A DNA stretch of 64,000 nucleotides from Anoxybacillus ayderensis (GCF_000833605.1 NZ_JXTG01000001.1:62001-126000); one strand, 5' to 3'; numbered from the stretch's first letter, positions 38,066 through 49,162 are shown. The notes: generated by a model from the sequence alone, not told the origin. A program made the numbers and translations.

Positions 38066-38395
38066 ATGTCCATTGAACAATTTAAACAGTTTGTGAAAAA
38101 ACATCCGAAACTCATTGAAGAGGTGCGCCAAGGAAAAAAAACGTGGAAAGAGCTATATAACGATTGGTACGTATTTGGAGAGGACGATGATATGTGGGAT
38201 GAGTATCGGTTCACAGCGGAGAAAGATGAACAAGGAGCTCTCGTCCAAAAGTTAGCGAGCTATTTAAAACATCTTGACGTGAATGAGCTTCAAACGTACA
38301 TTACAAACGTTCAACAAGCGATCGCGTCCATTCAAGAAGTCGTCCGTCAAATGCAACATACAAAAAAAGACCCGTTTTCGTTTCGAAAAGATTAA
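38066..38395 (+). CDS. ylbD: YlbD-like putative spore coat protein
   Basis: 109 residues starting MSIEQFKQFVKKHPKLIEEV with WKELYNDWYVFGEDDDMWDEY, matching the YlbD coat family. AAGGAG precedes the ATG. Followed after 11 bases by ylbE, with which it probably forms an operon. Confidence 0.85.
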   Translation: MSIEQFKQFVKKHPKLIEEVRQGKKTWKELYNDWYVFGEDDDMWDEYRFTAEKDEQGALVQKLASYLKHLDVNELQTYITNVQQAIASIQEVVRQMQHTKKDPFSFRKD

Positions 38396-38406
38396 GGAGA
38401 TCACGA

Positions 38407-38649
38407 ATGAGAAAAGATGTGTACGAATATATTGCCGCAAAGCCGAAGCTTCATCAATTTTTGCGTGAACAGCCGTCATGGTATCGACGGCTAGCGAGAC
38501 GACCGATGGATATAAAAGAAATGGAAAAAGAGGCACGCCAATATTATAAACAAACGTTGCCACATAAAGTCGAACAAGTCGTCCAAACGATTGAAATGGC
38601 AAAAATGATGATGGCGATGATGAAACTGATGAAGGACACTCATAATTAA
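38407..38649 (+). CDS. ylbE: YlbE-like protein
   Basis: 80-residue basic protein with RKDVYEYIAAKPKLHQFLRE and a C-terminal methionine-rich helix (MAKMMMAMMKLM). Matches the YlbE-like family; function unknown. AAGGAG lies before the ATG. Confidence 0.85.
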   Translation: MRKDVYEYIAAKPKLHQFLREQPSWYRRLARRPMDIKEMEKEARQYYKQTLPHKVEQVVQTIEMAKMMMAMMKLMKDTHN

Positions 38650-38690
38650 ACGAGAAACGCAAACACTATCACTACGAAAGGATGGTGAAC

Positions 38691-39050
38691 GTGTTGCGCT
38701 TCTTTTTTTTATGTATCGCGCTATTGTTTTCCACGTATATGAACGATCATGATACCGTTTTTGCTGAACAAAAGCAAACGTTATTTGTCAAACATCATGT
38801 CAAAGGGAATAACGTATTTGTTGAATGTATCGTTGATCAATTTACGTTTACAAAAGGAACGCATCCGAAAAAAAGCGGACAAGGACGCATTCACATTTAT
38901 GTGAATGGCAAAAGGGTGAGCGAAACGACAACGGCCGCGTTCGTTATTCGCGGTTTGCCTGTCGGGAAACATACGATTCGACTAGAACTTGTGCATAACG
39001 ATGCAAGTAAGTACCACGTTTCGCACGAATTTACGGTAACGATTCCATAA
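38691..39050 (+). CDS. Secreted protein with Ig-like beta sandwich, unknown
   Basis: 119 residues with a signal peptide (MLRFFFLCIALLFSTYM) and a likely cleavage after VFA. The rest reads as alternating beta strands (RIHIYVNGKRV, HTIRLELVHNDASKY), similar to short extracellular Ig-like domains. The GTG at 38691 is chosen from AAAGG spacing; an ATG nine bases upstream is possible. It sits between ylbE and ylbF, where B. subtilis has no such gene that I recall. Confidence 0.65.
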   Translation: MLRFFFLCIALLFSTYMNDHDTVFAEQKQTLFVKHHVKGNNVFVECIVDQFTFTKGTHPKKSGQGRIHIYVNGKRVSETTTAAFVIRGLPVGKHTIRLELVHNDASKYHVSHEFTVTIP

Positions 39051-39121
39051 GTCTGGGGCGACCAGACTTATTTGTTTTGTGGAGAAAATCGTGTTATGAT
39101 ACGGTTGTGGAGGTGTTGCTC

Positions 39122-39571
39122 GTGCTTGTAGCAACGATCGAACGATTGCAGTTGTTAGATGTTGCTGAACAACTTGGCAAAATGATTGTCGAATCAGACG
39201 TGGCGGAGGAATATCGTCGCTGTTTTTATCATATGCAACAAGATGAGAAAGCGCAGCAGCTCATTCATCGTTTCGTTCAATTAAAAGAACGATACGAAGA
39301 CGTGCAGCGCTTTGGGAAATATCATCCAGACTACAAAGAAGTAACAAAACAAGTGCGCGAGGCAAAGCGTGAATTAGATGTATACGGTCCGATTGCCGCG
39401 TTTAAACGGGCGGAGAAAGAGATGCAGTCGCTTTTAGATGAAATTAGCACGATGATCGGTCGGGCGGTATCTGAAAACATTAAAGTGCCGACCGGAAATC
39501 CGTATTTTGACTCTTTATCTTGCGGTGGAGGATGCGGATCTGGCGGAGCGTGCGGCTGTCGGACGAAATGA
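39122..39571 (+). CDS. ricF: RicF (YlbF), regulator of RNase Y maturation complex
   Basis: 149 residues. YlbF/RicF works with RicA (YmcA) and RicT (YaaT) in the Y-complex that guides RNase Y processing of operon mRNAs and affects sporulation, competence and biofilm formation. The central [16 protein letters not shown] is highly conserved; Cys134, Cys138, Cys144 and Cys146 form the C-terminal cluster that binds an Fe-S cluster in B. subtilis. The GTG start at 39122 follows GGAGG with eight-base spacing and gives the length of the B. subtilis protein. Confidence 0.93.
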   Translation: MLVATIERLQLLDVAEQLGKMIVESDVAEEYRRCFYHMQQDEKAQQLIHRFVQLKERYEDVQRFGKYHPDYKEVTKQVREAKRELDVYGPIAAFKRAEKEMQSLLDEISTMIGRAVSENIKVPTGNPYFDSLSCGGGCGSGGACGCRTK

Positions 39572-39590
39572 TAAAAGGGGGGATGGGCGC

Positions 39591-39857
39591 ATGTTTCCAA
39601 TGCGTCAAGGCATTATCGTTTGGCTTTATTCGTTAAAACATAGCAAACAATTACGAAAATACGGAAACGTTCATTACGTATCGAAACGATTAAAATATGC
39701 TGTTTTATATTGCAATATGGAAGAAGCGGAAGGCGTGATGAAAAAACTCGCTTCTTTACCGTTTGTGAAACGAGTGGAGCCGTCTTACCGCCCGTATGTC
39801 AAAGTCGAATTCGAATCGAAAGCAGATAAAGAAAAAGAATATGAATACGGAATATAA
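39591..39857 (+). CDS. ylbG: UPF0298 protein YlbG
   Basis: 88 residues starting [20 protein letters not shown], with [15 protein letters not shown]. Conserved in Bacillaceae, function unknown. GGGGGGATGG lies upstream of the ATG at 39591; longer in-frame readings overlap ricF and are not used. Close spacing suggests co-transcription with ricF. Confidence 0.9.
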   Translation: MFPMRQGIIVWLYSLKHSKQLRKYGNVHYVSKRLKYAVLYCNMEEAEGVMKKLASLPFVKRVEPSYRPYVKVEFESKADKEKEYEYGI

Positions 39858-39891
39858 AAGGATGTCCACGCGTGACATCCTTTCGCTTTTC
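39857..39891. terminator. Terminator ylbG / minus-strand hypothetical gene
   Basis: Ten-base-pair stem (39857-39866 with 39874-39883), seven-base loop and a T-rich tail between convergent genes. Confidence 0.85.
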
Positions 39892-40281
39892 TTATTGTAG
39901 AGGCGGAATGAACCGATTCATGCGCATAATGCCGATTAAATGTTGATAGTACAATTGTAAGTCAGCAAAAAAAGTTGATGGCTTTACATCTAAATGAATA
40001 ATTTCTTGATTCAATTCTTTCGCTAAATCGAGGAACAATTCATATCGTTTTGTCACTTTGACAGACGGATGTGGAATGCCTTCGCGGCAAATGTATAACG
40101 GTTGAAAATCACCTGGATCGGTCGGATGAAGCACAACGACGAACGATGTGAGCGCTTTCCCGTCTTTCATCGTATGAAAGGCGAACAAACCAGATAAGCG
40201 GTGACGGTTTGATTTCGCGATTTCGATGAGCTCATAAATATCAGAATATCCTTCTCCTAGTTCAATAAAACGTTGAATCAT
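39892..40281 (-). CDS. Conserved hypothetical protein
   Basis: 129 residues starting MIQRFIELGEGYSDIYELIE, mixed alpha/beta, no signal or membrane segment. GAGGGAATG precedes the ATG. Homologs in related genomes have, as I recall, sometimes been labelled methylthioribose kinase, but the protein is far too short and lacks kinase motifs, so no function is assigned. Confidence 0.7.
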   Translation of the reverse strand: MIQRFIELGEGYSDIYELIEIAKSNRHRLSGLFAFHTMKDGKALTSFVVVLHPTDPGDFQPLYICREGIPHPSVKVTKRYELFLDLAKELNQEIIHLDVKPSTFFADLQLYYQHLIGIMRMNRFIPPLQ

Positions 40282-40424
40282 CTGTTCATTCCCTCACTTT
40301 ATATGTATTCCATCATTACTTTATCACGTTCAACTTTTTTCGACAATTAGTGAAAACGGTGTATGACAACGGAATGAAATTTTGCTATTGTTATAATATA
40401 AACTGCTAATGAAGGAGCCATTGT

Positions 40425-41753
40425 ATGTGGAGAATAGCTTTCATTTCAACGCTCCTTTTCCTTGGAGTTAGCGCAGGAGCTTTATATTATCAATGGGACG
40501 AATATCATACGGAAGCGACAAAACAATCGGTGCTCCAGCATGACATTGAAGCAAAATTTACCGGAAAAACGATTGAAGTCGTTCATCATATACGCGGGGC
40601 TGTCACGAACACATACGAAGTAACTGTGCCAAAAGAAGTGAAAAATGTTTCGTGTGTAAAACAAAAACAATGCGTGAAACAAAAAAACGGAAAGACGATC
40701 ATCCATGTGCCAAATACACATACGATTTCCCTCACTTATCGTGTGACGGTTGCGCAAAAAGAGCCGCTTTTCATAAAAGAATGGCTCATTCGTTTTCATA
40801 CGACACAACCGCAACAAATGAATATATCGCTCACCGATGTCGTTCATCCGAAAGGGATATGGGCGGCGGACGGAAAGCTCGTTGGCTACGTATATAAACC
40901 GTCTTTTTCGTTTTTTATGTGGGAGAAAAAAGGGGGACAAACCGTTCCCCTCTATTTTCAAACGAAGCCGTTGCGCACATCGTTTGATGAAAATGTTAGC
41001 ATCTACACAACAAAGCCATTAAACGATGCCGAGCGATCATTTTGGAGGCAAAACGGTGTGCAGACGCTCGTCGTCACCCCATTTCGTCTTCAGTACATGA
41101 CGCCGACGTTCGTCATTATATCGGAGACGTCTTCTTTTTCCGACGTGCAGCGCGCTTACGTTCGCGTGCAGCTAGAGCAACGGTTTCCAAATAGCGCTGT
41201 CCCCGAATGGATATGGGATTTGCTCGTTTCGTATATGACGAAAACAGAACCGGTCACAAAACAGGCAAAACGTGCGTCGCAACAATTGAAACAAACGTTA
41301 ACGAAAGAAGAACAACAAACGTTTTGGACGCTCGTTCAAACGAGCGATGGTCAATCGTTAACGATGAAAAAGTTAGATGAATGGCTAGGAAAGGCGTATG
41401 GGGGGAATACGACGTTTTTCCAAAATGAGGAGCCGTACATGACATTTACGGAACGAAAAATGCTCGTCGTCAATGAAGTAAAATTGCCGACAGCTCATGT
41501 GTTATTAAAAGATGGTCAACAGCTGTTTCCGTTCGTTCCGATTATGCGCACGCTTGGCTATACTGTTCAACGTTCGGGAGAAGCCGTATTTATTGAAAAA
41601 GATGGAGCACGTTGGCGCTTTTTTATCAACGGCACGAAGACGGTCGTTCAACAGTGGAACGGAACGTTATACATGGAGCGAACTGAATTTCCAAAATGGT
41701 TTTCCGTCTACATTAGTGAAACGAGCGAAGAAATACGTGTGATTGGTCAATAA
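40425..41753 (+). CDS. Membrane-anchored protein with C-terminal stalk (copper amine oxidase N-like) domain
   Basis: 442 residues: one N-terminal anchor (RIAFISTLLFLGVSAGALYY), a long extracellular beta-rich region (about 30-200), a helical middle, and a C-terminal domain of about 90 residues with LLKDGQQLFPFVPIMRTLGY and RWRFFINGTKTV that resembles the copper amine oxidase N-terminal/stalk repeat. AAGGAGC precedes the ATG. Its role is unknown. No terminator is seen on its own strand after it; a minus-strand terminator lies there instead. Confidence 0.75.
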   Translation: MWRIAFISTLLFLGVSAGALYYQWDEYHTEATKQSVLQHDIEAKFTGKTIEVVHHIRGAVTNTYEVTVPKEVKNVSCVKQKQCVKQKNGKTIIHVPNTHTISLTYRVTVAQKEPLFIKEWLIRFHTTQPQQMNISLTDVVHPKGIWAADGKLVGYVYKPSFSFFMWEKKGGQTVPLYFQTKPLRTSFDENVSIYTTKPLNDAERSFWRQNGVQTLVVTPFRLQYMTPTFVIISETSSFSDVQRAYVRVQLEQRFPNSAVPEWIWDLLVSYMTKTEPVTKQAKRASQQLKQTLTKEEQQTFWTLVQTSDGQSLTMKKLDEWLGKAYGGNTTFFQNEEPYMTFTERKMLVVNEVKLPTAHVLLKDGQQLFPFVPIMRTLGYTVQRSGEAVFIEKDGARWRFFINGTKTVVQQWNGTLYMERTEFPKWFSVYISETSEEIRVIGQ

Positions 41754-41756
41754 GGC

Positions 41757-41790
41757 AAAAAAAAATGCCCTGTGGCATATGCCGCAGGGA
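41757..41790 (-). terminator. Minus-strand terminator in the gap before rsmD
   Basis: Ten-base-pair stem with one G-U-type pair (41768-41777 with 41780-41789) followed on the minus strand by nine Ts. It implies a minus-strand transcript from the 41.8-42.0 kb gap. Confidence 0.75.
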
Positions 41791-41861
41791 CCCTTCCATT
41801 CTTTTTCGGACGAGCCGAAAAAGAGAAGGAAAAAAGGGAGAGGAGAAACCGGAGGAAGAAC

Positions 41862-41963
41862 TTATGGGGAACGTAAGTCTTCTCCGTGGTTGGCAACAAC
41901 ATCATCAACGATGTTGTTACTATGAGTATAACCATTGTTTTGCATTGTATACGTAATTATCAT
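41862..41963 (-). CDS. Putative 33-residue small protein (minus strand)
   Basis: Small ORF starting MIITYTMQNN and ending HGEDLRSP, with AAGGA six bases before the ATG. About 75 bases after the stop comes a hairpin-rich stretch and then the terminator at 41757-41790. The composition (Asn, Asp, His, Val) looks like real protein. No family recognised. It is antisense to another small ORF, and only one of the two is likely to be real. Confidence 0.4.
   Translation of the reverse strand: MIITYTMQNNGYTHSNNIVDDVVANHGEDLRSP
41864..41956 (+). CDS. Putative 30-residue Cys/His/Tyr-rich small protein (plus strand)
   Basis: Small ORF starting MGNVSLLRGW with QQHHQRCCYYEYNHC. GGAGGA lies seven bases before the ATG. 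The cluster of His, Cys and Tyr could bind a metal or belong to a spore-coat peptide; that is speculation. No terminator follows on the plus strand. It lies almost exactly antisense to the ORF at 41862-41963. Confidence 0.25.
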   Translation: MGNVSLLRGWQQHHQRCCYYEYNHCFALYT

Positions 41964-42030
41964 ATTTTTTCCTTCTATCGTTCATCTTTTGGACGGTTAT
42001 GTTATGATCATAAAAGCGAGGTGAAAGATG

Positions 42031-44299
<2,269 letters not shown>

Positions 44300-44399
44300 C
44301 GTTCGTTGGCCTCCTCATTCGCCGATCGTGCTCGTTTTAATATACGAGTATATGTGGACATTTTAGACCATAGTATTGAACAGGGAAGGGGGAACATGA

Positions 44400-45176
44400 A
44401 TGAAAATCGGGTTAGCCTTAGGCTCCGGCGGGGCGCGCGGCTTTGCGCATGCGGGGGTCATTAAAGTGTTAGAAGAAGAAAATATCCCGATTCATATGAT
44501 CGCAGGAAGCAGCATGGGCGCCCTCGTTGGAGCGTTATATGCATCGGGGATGTCAACGGAACGATTATATCGGTTAGCGACGGCTTTTCGACGCAACGAT
44601 TATATTGATTGGACAGTGCCGAAAATGGGGTTAATTTCAGGGGCACATATTAAGCAGTTCATCGCTGTCGTGACAAAACAAATGCGAATCGAACATACTC
44701 GTATTCCGTTAGCGATTGTCGCAACGGATTTACAAAAAGGGGAAAAAGTTGTGTTTCGCGAAGGAAAAATAGCAGATGCGGTGCGGGCAAGCATTTCGAT
44801 TCCCGGCATTTTTGTACCGGAGCGATGGAACGGACGGTTGCTCGTCGATGGCGGAGTGATCGACCGCGTGCCAGCCACCGTCGTTCGTGAAATGGGTGCT
44901 GACGTTGTCATCGCTGTCGATGTCGCTTCCGTCAAAAAGAACGATACGATTTCATCAATTTTCGATGTCATTTTACAAAGTTTAGACATTATTCAAGCTG
45001 AACTTGCTTCTCACCGCATCGCCCAAGCGGATATCGTCATTCGTCCGCAACTAGAACGTTATAGTTCGTATGCATTTACCCATGCAAAAGAAATGATTCA
45101 AATCGGTGAAGAAGCGGCGCGGCAACAGCTTCCAGCTATCCGTCAACTGCTTGCAGAGAAGGGGTTTGAGCAATGA
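44400..45176 (+). CDS. ylbK: Patatin-like phospholipase family protein YlbK
   Basis: 258 residues with the patatin Ser-Asp dyad: glycine loop GSGGARGFAHAG, nucleophile motif GSSMG near residue 40, and DGGVIDRVP. Acts on acyl lipids by family; physiological role unknown. AGGGGGAAC precedes the ATG. It overlaps ylbL by four bases (ATGA), so the two are coupled. Confidence 0.9.
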   Translation: MKIGLALGSGGARGFAHAGVIKVLEEENIPIHMIAGSSMGALVGALYASGMSTERLYRLATAFRRNDYIDWTVPKMGLISGAHIKQFIAVVTKQMRIEHTRIPLAIVATDLQKGEKVVFREGKIADAVRASISIPGIFVPERWNGRLLVDGGVIDRVPATVVREMGADVVIAVDVASVKKNDTISSIFDVILQSLDIIQAELASHRIAQADIVIRPQLERYSSYAFTHAKEMIQIGEEAARQQLPAIRQLLAEKGFEQ

Positions 45177-46186
45177 AGAAAAAACGCTATATTGCAACGA
45201 CAATCATGATCGCACTACTATTCGTTTTTGCTACGTTTTTCCACTTGCCGTATTACGTCACGATGCCTGGAACGGCTGAACCGTTGCGTCCGCTCGTTGA
45301 AGTCGAAGGCGGCTATAAAGAAAAAGGAAAATTTATGTTAACGACCGTTCGAATGGGGCAGGCAAACGTTTTTTCATTTGCGTTTGCGCACATCAGTAAA
45401 TATAACGAACTATATCGGATGGATGAAGTGCGTCAAGAAGGGGAAAACGACGAAGAATATGCGCATCGGCAATTAAAAATGATGGAAAATTCAAAAGAAA
45501 CGGCGATTGCTGTTGCATATAAAAAAGCAAATCGATCGTTTTCGTATCGAAATAAAGGAGTATACGTGCTTTACGTCGTTGACGGCATGCCCGCGGCAAA
45601 CGTCTTGAAAAGCGGCGATCAATTAGTGGCCATTGACGGACAACGAATTGAAGAAGCCGATGCGTTTATTCAATACGTAAGCGGAAAGAAAAAAGGGGAT
45701 CGCGTTCGTGTCACATATAAGCGAGCGGGGAAAGAAAAAACGGCGACATTGACGCTCGCACCGTTTCCGAAAGAAAAAAATCGCGTCGGTCTCGGTGTTT
45801 CGGTCATGACTGATCGCGATATTGTGACCGATCCACCTGTTCGCATTGAATCGGATGAAATTGGTGGACCGTCAGCTGGTTTGATGTTTGCGCTCGAAGT
45901 GTACAACCAACTCATTCCTGAAGATTTGACAAAAGGTTATCGCATTGCTGGGACAGGAACGATTAACATCGACGGAGAAGTCGGACCGATCGGCGGCATT
46001 TCTCAAAAAGTGATCGCAGCCCATAAAGCAGGCGCGGACATTTTTTTCGCTCCGAACGAACGCGGAGCGAAACATTCAAATTATAAAGAAGCGGTGAAAA
46101 CGGCAAAAGACATCGGAACGAAGATGAAAATTGTCCCTGTCGATACGTTCGATGATGCTGTTCAATTTTTACAAAAGTTATCGTAA
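45173..46186 (+). CDS. ylbL: PDZ-Lon family membrane protease YlbL
   Basis: 337 residues: N-terminal membrane anchor (TTIMIALLFVFATFFHLPYY), a PDZ domain (about 125-200) and a Lon-type S16 protease domain with the catalytic pair Ser234 (GGPSAGLMF) and Lys279 (GGISQKV), the same positions as I recall for B. subtilis YlbL. Linked there to removal of the DNA-damage checkpoint inhibitor YneA. Its end overlaps the opposite gene by nine bases. Confidence 0.93.
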   Translation: MKKKRYIATTIMIALLFVFATFFHLPYYVTMPGTAEPLRPLVEVEGGYKEKGKFMLTTVRMGQANVFSFAFAHISKYNELYRMDEVRQEGENDEEYAHRQLKMMENSKETAIAVAYKKANRSFSYRNKGVYVLYVVDGMPAANVLKSGDQLVAIDGQRIEEADAFIQYVSGKKKGDRVRVTYKRAGKEKTATLTLAPFPKEKNRVGLGVSVMTDRDIVTDPPVRIESDEIGGPSAGLMFALEVYNQLIPEDLTKGYRIAGTGTINIDGEVGPIGGISQKVIAAHKAGADIFFAPNERGAKHSNYKEAVKTAKDIGTKMKIVPVDTFDDAVQFLQKLS

Positions 46187-47383
46187 CGGAGGTGTGGCGT
46201 ATTCACGTTGCAACGCTTCCGTTCGAAGCGGCTCAGGCAATATACACATATATGCTTGCGCCGCTTTTTTTTCGATATGATATACAGCATCATTTTGTAT
46301 ATGTTTTACGTTTGTGACGATCGGCAATGTTGTTTGTTTTTTCACTTTTCGTACATACGCTCTCCCTATTTCATTCATCGCTAGTAGTCGAATGTACGTC
46401 GCACGCTTATTTTTATGCGCTTTTGCCATTTCTTTTTTCGTGACGTTCGTCAATATGTGCGTACATATGCGTTGCAACCGCGTCCACGTATATCGTTTCG
46501 TTTTGATCGCCGAAAGAAAACCGTGAAACGATGTCGCATGTGCAATCGCCTTTTGCAACCGATGTTCAATTCCTTCTTCGACTTCAGCGATGTAACGAAT
46601 GTCATCTGGCTCCATCGTCAATAAACGATATTTGAGAAGCGGAAAATATGTTTCCCAATCGTGCCATGTCGTATATGTATGACGGTACGCTTGTAACGTG
46701 TCGTATGTCGTTTTAGGAACGTAGCGTGCGACATCGTCATGACCGGATTGTAAAAAACGGCGAATGCTTGTGGCGCTCGCAATGCTTTCATTTACAGGTA
46801 GCGTCTCATCGTGATAATGGGCTACCGTTCGTTGAATCGTCTCCGGTGTCATTTTGCTTTGTTGTTCGATAATTGCTTTGACGTAATGAAATCCTAAAAT
46901 GTTGTTTGGTTGCGACATATCAAGTATATCGTGACCGATATCATTCAGCGCTAAAGCGCATGCTTTCGCATAGCTCATCCCTTGTTTCATATAATGTTTC
47001 ACTTTTTCGTCATGTTGCTCTTTTTCATTTGTCAGCAATTGAGCGGTTTTGATAAACGCATCGATGTTTCCGTGTTCGCTCCCGAAACATACTTGTTCGC
47101 AAAAAAGCGCATCGAGAATCGAAATGGCACCATGAGCGAACGATTCGGCCGTTTGTACCGCAAACGGATAAGGAAGTTCGACGACGAGATCGACACCGCC
47201 TGCAAGCGCCATGCGAGCCCGTTCCCATTTTGGCACGATGGCTGGTTCTCCTCGTTGTGTAAACGAGCTGCTCATGACGGCGATGACGCAATCCGCCTTC
47301 GTTTTTTTTCGCGTTTGTTGCACATGATATAAATGCCCGTTATGAAACGGATTGTATTCTACCACGATGCCGACCGCTTTCAT
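46178..47383 (-). CDS. tmcAL: tRNA(Met) cytidine acetate ligase
   Basis: 401-residue enzyme (YlbM) that uses acetate and ATP to make N4-acetylcytidine at the wobble position of elongator tRNA-Met. The N-terminal nucleotidyltransferase motif is VEYNPFHNGHLYH (HxGH type), followed by SSSFTQRGEPAIVPKWERA. Convergent with ylbL and divergent from yceD, as in B. subtilis. Confidence 0.95.
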   Translation of the reverse strand: MKAVGIVVEYNPFHNGHLYHVQQTRKKTKADCVIAVMSSSFTQRGEPAIVPKWERARMALAGGVDLVVELPYPFAVQTAESFAHGAISILDALFCEQVCFGSEHGNIDAFIKTAQLLTNEKEQHDEKVKHYMKQGMSYAKACALALNDIGHDILDMSQPNNILGFHYVKAIIEQQSKMTPETIQRTVAHYHDETLPVNESIASATSIRRFLQSGHDDVARYVPKTTYDTLQAYRHTYTTWHDWETYFPLLKYRLLTMEPDDIRYIAEVEEGIEHRLQKAIAHATSFHGFLSAIKTKRYTWTRLQRICTHILTNVTKKEMAKAHKNKRATYIRLLAMNEIGRAYVRKVKKQTTLPIVTNVKHIQNDAVYHIEKKAAQAYMCILPEPLRTEALQREYATPPLR

Positions 47384-47467
47384 TTGTCGTCCACCTTTCT
47401 TTTTTGTTTAAAACGTGATACAGTGAGTATAAATCGATTATAATGGAAGTAGTGTAAAGAAAAAATA

Positions 47468-47496
47468 TTGACAAAACGGGTGTTCAAACGTATAAT
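47468..47496 (+). promoter_or_regulatory. Consensus SigA promoter of yceD-rpmF
   Basis: Perfect TTGACA (47468-47473), 17-base spacer and perfect TATAAT (47491-47496). It is the strongest vegetative promoter seen in the window, in line with ribosomal protein expression. Confidence 0.92.
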
Positions 47497-47524
47497 TTTC
47501 TTTGTTGTCTTGAGGTGATTATCA

Positions 47525-48040
47525 TTGAGATGGTCTATTCATCAACTTCATCAGTTGCAGCATAAAGGGCTGACGATTGACGAAATGGCCGATGTGTCCG
47601 AGTTAAAACAAGTGGACGCTTCCATTCGCGACATTTCTCCTGTTCATATTTCTGGACGGGCAGATATAAGCGCGAAAAAATTTACGTTCCACTTAACGAT
47701 CGAGGGAACGATGAAGCTTCCTTGTTCCCGTACGCTCGTGGACGTATCGTATCCATTCGCGATCGAAAGCACAGAAACGTTTTTTCTAAACGACTATGAC
47801 GCAACGGATGAAGAGTCGCACATTGTTCAAGGAGAAGCGATCGACTTAATGCCGATCATTAAAGAACTTATTCTTCTTGAAATTCCGATGCAAGTGTTTA
47901 GCGAGCAGCCGGATCATCCCGATGCCGTTCCGCAATCAGGAAAAGATTGGGCGGTCATTTCGGAAGAAGAACATGAAAATAAAATCGATCCGCGCCTTGC
48001 GAAGCTAGCGAAGTTTTTCGAAAACAAACACGAATCTTAA
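47525..48040 (+). CDS. yceD: DUF177/YceD family protein
   Basis: 171-residue acidic protein (YlbN) that accompanies rpmF across bacteria and is linked to 23S rRNA accumulation in plants and E. coli. Core motif FTFHLTIEGTMKLPCSRTL and DLMPIIKELILLEIPM. The TTG start at 47525 gives MRWSIHQL, matching B. subtilis, with GAGGTG seven bases away. Confidence 0.92.
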   Translation: MRWSIHQLHQLQHKGLTIDEMADVSELKQVDASIRDISPVHISGRADISAKKFTFHLTIEGTMKLPCSRTLVDVSYPFAIESTETFFLNDYDATDEESHIVQGEAIDLMPIIKELILLEIPMQVFSEQPDHPDAVPQSGKDWAVISEEEHENKIDPRLAKLAKFFENKHES

Positions 48041-48103
48041 GGGAAGATCCGGAACTACACCGGCCTCCATATTCGCCTAAATCTCTTTAAGGAGGTGGAA
48101 ATG

Positions 48104-48277
48104 ATGGCAGTACCTTTTAGAAGAACATCGAAAATGAAAAAGAGACTACGTCGTACGCACTTCAAATTGCGCGTACCTGGTATGGTAGAATGCCCAAACT
48201 GCGGTGAAATGAAACTTGCTCATCGCGTATGTAAAGTTTGTGGAACATACAAAGGAAAAGACGTTGTAAACAAATAA
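48104..48277 (+). CDS. rpmF: 50S ribosomal protein L32
   Basis: 57 residues starting [20 protein letters not shown]. It has an intact zinc ribbon (CPNC and CKVC), so it is the zinc-containing C+ type. AAGGAGGTG precedes the ATG at 48104. Co-transcribed with yceD. Confidence 0.97.
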   Translation: MAVPFRRTSKMKKRLRRTHFKLRVPGMVECPNCGEMKLAHRVCKVCGTYKGKDVVNK

Positions 48278-48278
48278 G

Positions 48279-48316
48279 AGAAGCGTAAGGGTCGTTCCCT
48301 TGCGCTTTTCTTTTTT
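48279..48316 (+). terminator. Terminator of yceD-rpmF
   Basis: Eleven-base-pair stem with one G-U pair (48281-48291 with 48297-48307), five-base loop and a T-rich tail. Confidence 0.9.
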
Positions 48317-48380
48317 AAAAGGAAAAAAGCATAAAAAAGCGAATAAACATGATGTACATACAATAAAGGGGAGAGGGAAG

Positions 48381-49133
48381 ATGATTGAAAAACAACATGG
48401 GATCGTTTGGTTTACGATTTGTCGTCCGACAAGACGAAATGCGATTGATTATGCGGTCATGGATGAACTTGAACAGGCGCTTCAGCTCGTCGAATGCGAT
48501 GATGAAGCGAAAGTGCTCGTCATTACTGGCGAAGGGGAAGAAGCGTTTTGCGCTGGTGGGGACTTACAAGTATTTCATCAGCTGACGACAAAAGAGGAAG
48601 CGCATGCGATGCTATGGAAAATGGGAAACATTTTATATCGATTATTGACGTTACCGAAGCCAACGGTTGCGCTTATAAACGGTAAAGCGATCGGCGGAGG
48701 TTGTGAATTGGCGACAGCGTGTGATTTTCGCTTCGCCCGTGCCGGTGCCCGCCTTGGATTTGTCCAAGCGAATTTAGCCATTACAACAGGCTGGGGCGGC
48801 GCAGCAATGTTATTTGAAAAAATGGCGTACGACAAAGCGCTCGATTTATTGTTACATGCGCAAACGATCACAGCCGAGGAGGCAGAACGCATCGGTTTCG
48901 TTCACCGCATTTTTGCTGACTCGTTGCGCGAACGATGCGAAAAACAATTACGTTGTTATACGAATAAACCGACTGCGGTATTGCGCGCCTATAAAGAAGC
49001 AGCGGTCGGACGTTGGAAAACAGAGGAGTTTCGCCAACGCTTTTTCGCTGAAATTGAACGATGTGCGTATTTATGGGAAAGCGAAGAGCACGATCGAGCG
49101 GTGCAATCATTTTTAGCAAAACGAAACAAATAA
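48381..49133 (+). CDS. Enoyl-CoA hydratase/isomerase family protein
   Basis: 250-residue crotonase-fold protein. The oxyanion-hole segments are FCAGGDLQVF and GKAIGGGCELATACDFRFA. The typical second glutamate region reads LGFVQANLAITTGWGGA, so hydratase activity is not certain; 3-hydroxyisobutyryl-CoA hydrolase-type or isomerase activities are alternatives. The ATG at 48381 has GAGAGGG. CATACAAT at 48357-48364 resembles a SigE -10 but lacks a clear -35. Confidence 0.8.
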   Translation: MIEKQHGIVWFTICRPTRRNAIDYAVMDELEQALQLVECDDEAKVLVITGEGEEAFCAGGDLQVFHQLTTKEEAHAMLWKMGNILYRLLTLPKPTVALINGKAIGGGCELATACDFRFARAGARLGFVQANLAITTGWGGAAMLFEKMAYDKALDLLLHAQTITAEEAERIGFVHRIFADSLRERCEKQLRCYTNKPTAVLRAYKEAAVGRWKTEEFRQRFFAEIERCAYLWESEEHDRAVQSFLAKRNK

Positions 49134-49162
49134 TCTTCTATCTTCTCTATTAGCTGCATACG

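Noticed and set aside
41747-41935. Minus-strand hydrophobic ORF of 62 codons in the rsmD upstream gap
   Set aside because: It reads straight through the strong minus-strand terminator and has no ribosome binding site. The 33-codon ORF is the better candidate.
46178-46186. Overlap of ylbL and tmcAL coding ends as a possible frameshift
   Set aside because: Both proteins have full family length; a nine-base convergent overlap is normal.
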